A DNA stretch of 64,000 nt. Origin: Sinobaca qinghaiensis. Lineage in GTDB: Bacteria > Bacillota > Bacilli > Bacillales > Marinococcaceae. Both the position numbers and the translations under genes were made by a program. The notes under the pieces are model-generated. The model saw only the letters and a program-made list of their open reading frames with translations, made no database searches and had not been told where the DNA came from. Below are positions 59,569 to 64,000 of the stretch, piece after piece. The stretch covers positions 233,296 through 297,295 of the forward strand of contig NZ_RAPK01000008.1 of the NCBI RefSeq assembly GCF_003610495.1, read 5' to 3'. Each line of letters begins with the position of its first letter. Positions within the stretch are counted from its first letter, which is position 1.

Positions 59569-60828
59569 ATGCCCGCTTGGTTTGAAACATCTAATGAATT
59601 TATACAATGGTCGTCCCCGTTTGTTTTTCTTGCTCCTTTTTTATTGTCTTTATTCTGGATAGCAGGAGCACTCGTGTTTGCATGGTACAGAGAGCGCAGA
59701 GAACCGCTTGACTTAAATGAGATCAACTGGCCTCACGTTAATATATTGGTACCCTGTTACAACGAAGAAGAAACCATAAGGGAAACAATACGCCTCCTTC
59801 ATGAACTTCCTTATCCGTCTTTTGATATTATCGCGGTTAACGATGGAAGCAGTGACCATACAAGCGATGCTCTTCATGAACTTGTTGATCATTATCCAAA
59901 TTTAAGAGTTATTGACTGCCTGGAAAATAAAGGAAAGGCAAATGCCCTTCACATGGCCGCTCATGCTTCTAATGCAGAATATCTTGTCTGCGTAGACAGT
60001 GATGCCATTCTTGATCCTTATGCTATTCACCACCTGATCCGGCACTTCTTCCACAGAGGAGAAAGAGTCGGCGCCGTTACGGGGAACCCGAGAATCCGTA
60101 ATCGCGACACGCTTCTCAGCCGGATGCAGCTCGTAGAATACGCTTCTATCATTGGCTCTATCAAAAGAACCCAGCGCGTTATCGGAAAAATTATGACCGT
60201 TTCCGGCGTCGTTGTTGCTTTTCGCAAAAAAGCGCTGATTGACGTGAATCTCTGGGACCGCGACATGATTACAGAAGATATTGCTGTTTCCTGGAAGCTC
60301 CAGGCCAATTTCTGGGACATCCGTTTCGAGCCGCGTGCTTTATGCTGGATGCTTGTTCCGGAAACCGTTAAAGGCATCTGGAATCAGCGCGTCCGCTGGG
60401 CTCAGGGCGGACAGGAAGTAATGTTCCGGTACTGGTACCTGATGTTCAGCTGGAAGCACCGCAGGCTGTGGCCCATTTATATCGAGCAGTGCATCAGCAC
60501 GCTCTGGTCTTTTGCATGGGTATCCGTCACTTTCTATTTGATTATGTTCTCGGATTCCCCGCAGGATCTGTTGATCTGGCTGACGTTTACATCGTTCGCT
60601 CTTGTCCTTTTATGCCTGATCCAGCTGTTTGTTTCGATTCGTATCGACTCGCAGTATGACCAGATTAAACGTTACTATTTCTGGGCTGCCTGGTACCCGA
60701 TTTTCTACTGGTTTATCAACGCTTTTGTTGTTGTAGCCGCTATGCCTAAAACAATCAAGTCCCGTCTTAAAGGAGGATATGCTACATGGAACAGCCCAGA
60801 TCGTGGCCAGCGCAAAACCGATTCATAA
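59569..60828 (+). CDS. pgaC: Poly-beta-1,6-GlcNAc synthase (PgaC/IcaA-like GT2)
   Basis: A protein of 419 residues from the ATG at 59569 (AGGAG seven bases upstream); a TTG two codons earlier is less likely. A membrane segment at about 17-38 precedes the GT2 domain with VPCYNEEETI, NDGSS (91-95), DSDA (143-146), TED (235-237) and QRVRW (273-277), the processive-synthase signature. Further membrane helices follow at about 303-325, 333-355 and 375-400. It polymerises UDP-GlcNAc and exports the chain (PNAG/PIA biofilm polysaccharide). It is first in a three-gene operon with pgaD and a deacetylase. Confidence 0.9.
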   Translation: MPAWFETSNEFIQWSSPFVFLAPFLLSLFWIAGALVFAWYRERREPLDLNEINWPHVNILVPCYNEEETIRETIRLLHELPYPSFDIIAVNDGSSDHTSDALHELVDHYPNLRVIDCLENKGKANALHMAAHASNAEYLVCVDSDAILDPYAIHHLIRHFFHRGERVGAVTGNPRIRNRDTLLSRMQLVEYASIIGSIKRTQRVIGKIMTVSGVVVAFRKKALIDVNLWDRDMITEDIAVSWKLQANFWDIRFEPRALCWMLVPETVKGIWNQRVRWAQGGQEVMFRYWYLMFSWKHRRLWPIYIEQCISTLWSFAWVSVTFYLIMFSDSPQDLLIWLTFTSFALVLLCLIQLFVSIRIDSQYDQIKRYYFWAAWYPIFYWFINAFVVVAAMPKTIKSRLKGGYATWNSPDRGQRKTDS

Positions 60829-61283
60829 TCAAGTCCCGCCAATCCTATCTGACCACTTTTGTATCGGTTATTCTTACGCTTGTACTTTGGGCCTACAGCG
60901 CAGTGGTCGCATGGTTTTTTCTAAGCGCAGCACTGTTTATTAACGACCCCTACTCCAGTTTGTTAAAGATCACTTTTAAAATAAACAACGGGGAAATACG
61001 AATGTTTATGTTGAGTACGCTGATAGCCTTTGTTGCTATGCTCGTGCTGCTTCTACTGTGGAGAAAATACAATTACCATCGTTTCGGCTCACTAAGAAGA
61101 AGAAATTATCCGCCTGATTCCACCAAGGCTGATATGGAAGAGCTCGGCCTTATGTCTAAAAAAGATATCAATAAACTAAAAAGTTCCCGCTATGTTACTT
61201 TCACGAAAAGTCCAGTAAGAGAAATCTCAAAAGATACAAAAAGTTCCGTAAGAGAAATCTCAAAAGAAAGGAAGCGGTCATGA
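60786..61283 (+). CDS. pgaD: PgaD-like accessory membrane protein
   Basis: A 165-residue protein overlapping the pgaC end by 43 bases, with GGAGG nine bases upstream. Two membrane helices (about 24-50 and 73-92) are followed by WRKYNYHRFGSLRRRN, as in PgaD, which partners PgaC. The C-terminal tail (about 137-165) is basic and contains an 11-residue unit repeated twice (KSPVREISKDT, KSSVREISKER), encoded by a 33-bp near-perfect tandem repeat. Its stop overlaps the next start by four bases (ATGA). Confidence 0.82.
   Translation: MEQPRSWPAQNRFIIKSRQSYLTTFVSVILTLVLWAYSAVVAWFFLSAALFINDPYSSLLKITFKINNGEIRMFMLSTLIAFVAMLVLLLLWRKYNYHRFGSLRRRNYPPDSTKADMEELGLMSKKDINKLKSSRYVTFTKSPVREISKDTKSSVREISKERKRS
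61208..61273 (+). repeat. 33-bp tandem repeat, two copies, in the pgaD 3' end
   Basis: The two units share AGTAAGAGAAATCTCAAAAGA-like cores (the second has CGTAAGAG); period 33 bp, 11 codons. Confidence 0.75.
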
Positions 61284-62170
61284 AATTGAAAAAAGGAATG
61301 AGCATACTTCTGGTCATTGCGGTTATAGGAGGAATGGCTGCGTTCCTTATCCCTCATTACCAGGCTGAAAGCGAAAAAATTCATAAGCTTGAGGAGCCTT
61401 TGAATGATGAGGGCTGCCTTGGCCTGAACTACCACCGCGTAAAAGATGGCAGCGTCTGGAATAAAGGCGTTCAAGCGATGACCAACTCTGATGAACTGAC
61501 TACGTATACTGTCTACTCCGATGATTTCGAAGATCAGCTCGATAAAATGATCGAAGAAAATGCCACCTTCGTTACTCCCGATGAACTTCGTGAGTATCAG
61601 GAGCAGGGGGAATTCCCTCCTAACTGCGTCTGGATTTCTTTTGATGATGCAGATAAAACAATTGTAGATGAAGCTCTTCCTATTCTCGAAGAACGGGATA
61701 TCCCCTTCACTGTATTTGTTATCTCCGGACAGGTCGGCGAAAATGATTTCGAAAGCCAGCCGCTTGCAGACTGGGGCGATTTGAGAACTCTCCGCGACAG
61801 CGGACTCGCTACGATCGGCTCACATACGCATGACCTTCACAAGCTCGCAGAGGAAAATCAGGATAAAGCAATCTTCCTGGAAAAAGAGAATGAAGATTTA
61901 TTTGAAGAAGATCTGGCTAAAAGTGTGGAAGTACTGGAATCCCAACTTGATATTGACGTAACCGAATTCGCTTATCCTTTTGGTGAAGGCTCTGAAGACC
62001 TTGCAGACATTTCCCGCGCCCAGGGAATCGAGGGCACACACATTCTTGCTCCACGGGTCATTATGCCCGATGAAGACCCTCATTGGACCAACCGTATTCT
62101 GTTGAGTACACCATTCTTTGAAGAAAACATTGATCCTTATCTGGAACGAAACGATCCGGAAGCTTCATAA
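61280..62170 (+). CDS. pgaB: PgaB/IcaB-like polysaccharide N-deacetylase
   Basis: A 296-residue protein with a signal anchor at residues 8-25. The NodB-type deacetylase domain has GLNYHRV (48-54), SFDDADK (120-126, where most members have FDDG), FTVFVISGQVG, SHTHDLH (181-187, metal-binding His pair) and FAYPFGEGSEDL. It is the length of IcaB and lacks the C-terminal hydrolase domain of E. coli PgaB. It removes acetyl groups from poly-GlcNAc outside the membrane, giving the charged, cell-attached polymer. It is last in the operon. Confidence 0.88.
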   Translation: MKLKKGMSILLVIAVIGGMAAFLIPHYQAESEKIHKLEEPLNDEGCLGLNYHRVKDGSVWNKGVQAMTNSDELTTYTVYSDDFEDQLDKMIEENATFVTPDELREYQEQGEFPPNCVWISFDDADKTIVDEALPILEERDIPFTVFVISGQVGENDFESQPLADWGDLRTLRDSGLATIGSHTHDLHKLAEENQDKAIFLEKENEDLFEEDLAKSVEVLESQLDIDVTEFAYPFGEGSEDLADISRAQGIEGTHILAPRVIMPDEDPHWTNRILLSTPFFEENIDPYLERNDPEAS

Positions 62171-62177
62171 CCACAAA

Positions 62178-62219
62178 AAACAAGAGAAGGCAGCTCAGCT
62201 GCCTTCTCTTGTTTCGTTT
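62178..62219. terminator. Bidirectional terminator after the pga operon
   Basis: ACAAGAGAAGGCAGC/GCTGCCTTCTCTTGT perfect 15-bp stem with a three-base loop. Confidence 0.9.
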
Positions 62220-64000
62220 TTACCATGGAAGCCACTTTTTATAAAAGGGCTTCTTCTTTCTGCCAACGGCTTTCTCTTCATAGAAATAATCGAGTACGTC
62301 TCCATCGTCTGCTTTCCATATTCCGATGCCGCCATATCCTCTTGCGGCGGCCATCTTTTCAGCTCTTTCTATCGTAAGTGGGGAAGAAAAATAACAGGCA
62401 GCTTCTTCTGTTTCCCAAAAACACTCCCCGTTTTTATACTCTTCGATAAAGGCTTTATGAAGAACAGCTTCTGCCACGGCTTCATGGGTAGTCACATACC
62501 TGCCTTGAAAAGAACCATCTTCCTGTTTTGTCCATATGCGTCCAAAAGCGTTGACGCCAACCAGAATTTTATTCCGGTCTTTTTTTTTGATGGAGCGGTC
62601 CACGCAGTCATACACCTGTTGATGAAAATGATCCGGGGCATGAGGCTGGGGAGGCTCATCGTCGACTCCCTCGGTATAGGACATAATTTTCAGGGCGTCT
62701 GTATGCTCCGCCAGAAATCTATAATCGGCCCATCCGGTCCATTCCTCTAGATCATAGGAAGTGCCGGTTGCAGCTGGAACTGTTTGATGAAGCAGCCTGC
62801 CTTTCTGGTGAAGAACGGAAGCTAATTCTTTTATAAATTCATTCATCGGCTGTCTATCACCGGGATAGACCCACTCCAGATTAATGGTGACTCCATCCCA
62901 GCCGCCCTGCTCGCATATTTCTGCAATTTGGCTGATATAAGAAGATTTGTCCTGAAGAACGCTGTGGGCAATGGCTCCATCCGGTTCATCCAGTTCAAAG
63001 CTGAAGTTGGAAAAAACAAGCAGTATATCTGCTCCGCGTTCTTTAGCCGTCTGCTTATCCTTTTCGTTAATATCTCCCGGCTCAATGTGTCCCCCGTGTT
63101 CGAAATAATACGTATCAAACGCTGCATACGAAAAAGAATGAGTATAGAGCGAGGCTGTGCCGGCTGCATCGTATTCAATCGATATCTGTCTTGGAGGCGT
63201 TTCCTTCAGGTCTGGTTTTTTATTAAAGAGAAGCCCTGTATACACTTCAAGCTGTCGAAGCAGAGAAGCATTGTCAGCATCCCCATACACCATAAACCTC
63301 GGAAGGGCATAACGGTCATGCCGAAGCCCCGGCTCTGCCGGTTTTCCTCTAGGCCGGATTCTTTCCGGATAAACACTCCATCCTGCCTGTATGCTTTCTT
63401 TTTTCAACACTTCCCGGATAACAGGGTGCACCATTGTATCCCCTTCGTCGGTTTGAGGATAATAGGCTCCAAACGGAAAACAAAATTGATCAGCCTGATG
63501 CTTTCTCTGCTGCGGCACTGACTCCATAAAGGCAAAGGGAACTTCTTCATTTTTGACTGTTAAATATCCCGGATTTGCAGAAGGAATTCCTTTGGTTTCC
63601 AATGTTACAACATATCGTTTTCCCTTTTGAAAAGCATACGGTTTTAATACAGCCTCCTCCGTCTCCTCTCCCCATCCAGGCACATACGATGCGGCTTCAA
63701 CAGGGTCTTTCCCTTCGGCTTCTTGAATCGAAACGGTCATTCGGAATGGATACCAGGATCCTTCCGCTCTGCCCCAGTGGAACTTGATGAGTTCGGCTGT
63801 GAAATCAGCCGCCGCTTCATAATAAAAAGAAGTGTGTATTTTTTCTCCGGCTTCACTTGTGCCGGCTGTTTCCTGCTGGTTCGGTGTATGTTTTTCTATT
63901 TTCCCTTTATGTTCAGTCCACTCTGCGCCAAGGTAGGCCTGAACGGCAGAATTCCAAAGCTGCATATCTTCTCTAATCAGTTTCTTATAGGCTTTGCTGC
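62220..64000 (-). CDS. Glycoside hydrolase family 18-like protein, truncated at window end
   Basis: The frame is open through base 64000, with codons upstream of the Met at 63965 reading as normal protein (AYKKLIRED), so the N-terminus is outside the window. About 590 residues are visible. The first 230 form beta-rich and unassigned regions. From about 250 a GH18 barrel is recognisable: DILLVFSNFSFE, then WDGVTINLEWVYP in the DxxDxDxE position (catalytic Glu kept, first Asp kept, middle Asp replaced by Asn), DALKIMSYTEG, KILVGVNAFG, and a C-terminal GGIGIWKADDGD. The family includes spore-cortex and wall glucosaminidases (YaaH, YdhD). It could also act on the neighbouring PNAG polymer, which is speculation. 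Confidence 0.75.
   Translation of the reverse strand, partial: SKAYKKLIREDMQLWNSAVQAYLGAEWTEHKGKIEKHTPNQQETAGTSEAGEKIHTSFYYEAAADFTAELIKFHWGRAEGSWYPFRMTVSIQEAEGKDPVEAASYVPGWGEETEEAVLKPYAFQKGKRYVVTLETKGIPSANPGYLTVKNEEVPFAFMESVPQQRKHQADQFCFPFGAYYPQTDEGDTMVHPVIREVLKKESIQAGWSVYPERIRPRGKPAEPGLRHDRYALPRFMVYGDADNASLLRQLEVYTGLLFNKKPDLKETPPRQISIEYDAAGTASLYTHSFSYAAFDTYYFEHGGHIEPGDINEKDKQTAKERGADILLVFSNFSFELDEPDGAIAHSVLQDKSSYISQIAEICEQGGWDGVTINLEWVYPGDRQPMNEFIKELASVLHQKGRLLHQTVPAATGTSYDLEEWTGWADYRFLAEHTDALKIMSYTEGVDDEPPQPHAPDHFHQQVYDCVDRSIKKKDRNKILVGVNAFGRIWTKQEDGSFQGRYVTTHEAVAEAVLHKAFIEEYKNGECFWETEEAACYFSSPLTIERAEKMAAARGYGGIGIWKADDGDVLDYFYEEKAVGRKKKPFYKKWLPW

Noticed and set aside
59337-59726. 129-aa ORF on the minus strand over the pga promoter and pgaC start
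   Set aside because: No ribosome binding site, and it overlaps a well-supported promoter and gene start; shadow of pgaC.
1-64000. tRNA, rRNA, IS elements, prophage or CRISPR arrays
   Set aside because: None found on reading both strands; no transposase-like ORF, att-type direct repeats or spaced repeat arrays were seen.

Overview
The window reads as a chromosomal segment of a Gram-positive bacterium of the Bacillaceae. Supporting features are strong AGGAGG-type ribosome binding sites, frequent GTG/TTG starts, and Bacillus-type families (YkwC, CsbB/GtcA/YfhO, RsbR, RelP/YwaC, HtrA, PrsA-like, YwnA/YwnB-like, DUF4003). A complete seven-gene Mrp Na+/H+ antiporter operon and strongly acidic exported proteins suggest a halophilic and/or alkaliphilic relative; that is inference. 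No rRNA, tRNA, IS element, prophage or CRISPR array was seen.

Layout. 1-5.5 kb: 3' part of a c-di-GMP phosphodiesterase, a LOG-family protein, oxidoreductases, a PHP phosphatase and an M15 peptidase. 5.5-12 kb: a 57-residue membrane protein, the three-part envelope-glycosylation set yfhO-gtcA-csbB, a YfhM-like hydrolase and a membrane-anchored SGNH-like protein. 12-16.6 kb: an Old Yellow Enzyme, a divergent MurE-like ligase with a DUF4190 protein, and an orphan RsbR. 16.7-21.7 kb: a candidate envelope-stress block (response regulator, histidine kinase, then PrsA-like foldase, RelP alarmone synthetase and HtrA protease). 21.8-25.9 kb: futalosine-pathway menaquinone genes mqnB-mqnD, a PH-like/coiled-coil/DUF4041-like membrane protein and a VOC protein. 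25.9-32.6 kb: mrpABCDEFG and a divergent KdpD-USP-like gene preceded by a 20-codon leader ORF.

33-44 kb: a DUF4003 protein and an APC permease, then a guanidine-degradation operon. That operon has a promoter, a guanidine-I (ykkC) riboswitch with terminator, two DUF1989 carboxyguanidine-deiminase subunits, a biotin-dependent guanidine carboxylase and an allophanate hydrolase. Its terminator stem contains a perfect 16-bp parS (ParB/Spo0J) site. Flavohaemoglobin follows, behind an NsrR-like palindrome. 44-53 kb: glycolate-to-malate metabolism (GntR regulator, glcE-glcF-glcD, an FAH-family protein, malate synthase G, divergent LysR regulator). 53-59 kb: two envelope or acyl-transfer enzymes, a pRiA4b ORF-3-like protein, SDR and AKR enzymes, and an Rrf2 regulator/oxidoreductase pair that share a TGTAAC-N7-GTTACA operator. 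59.5-64 kb: a pgaC-pgaD-pgaB (ica-like) exopolysaccharide operon and a truncated GH18 protein.

The best candidates for new biology are the parS site inside the guanidine-operon terminator, the foldase-RelP-HtrA operon, the MurE paralogue with a changed specificity loop, the PH-like/DUF4041-like membrane protein, and the leader ORF and USP protein facing the Mrp operon.
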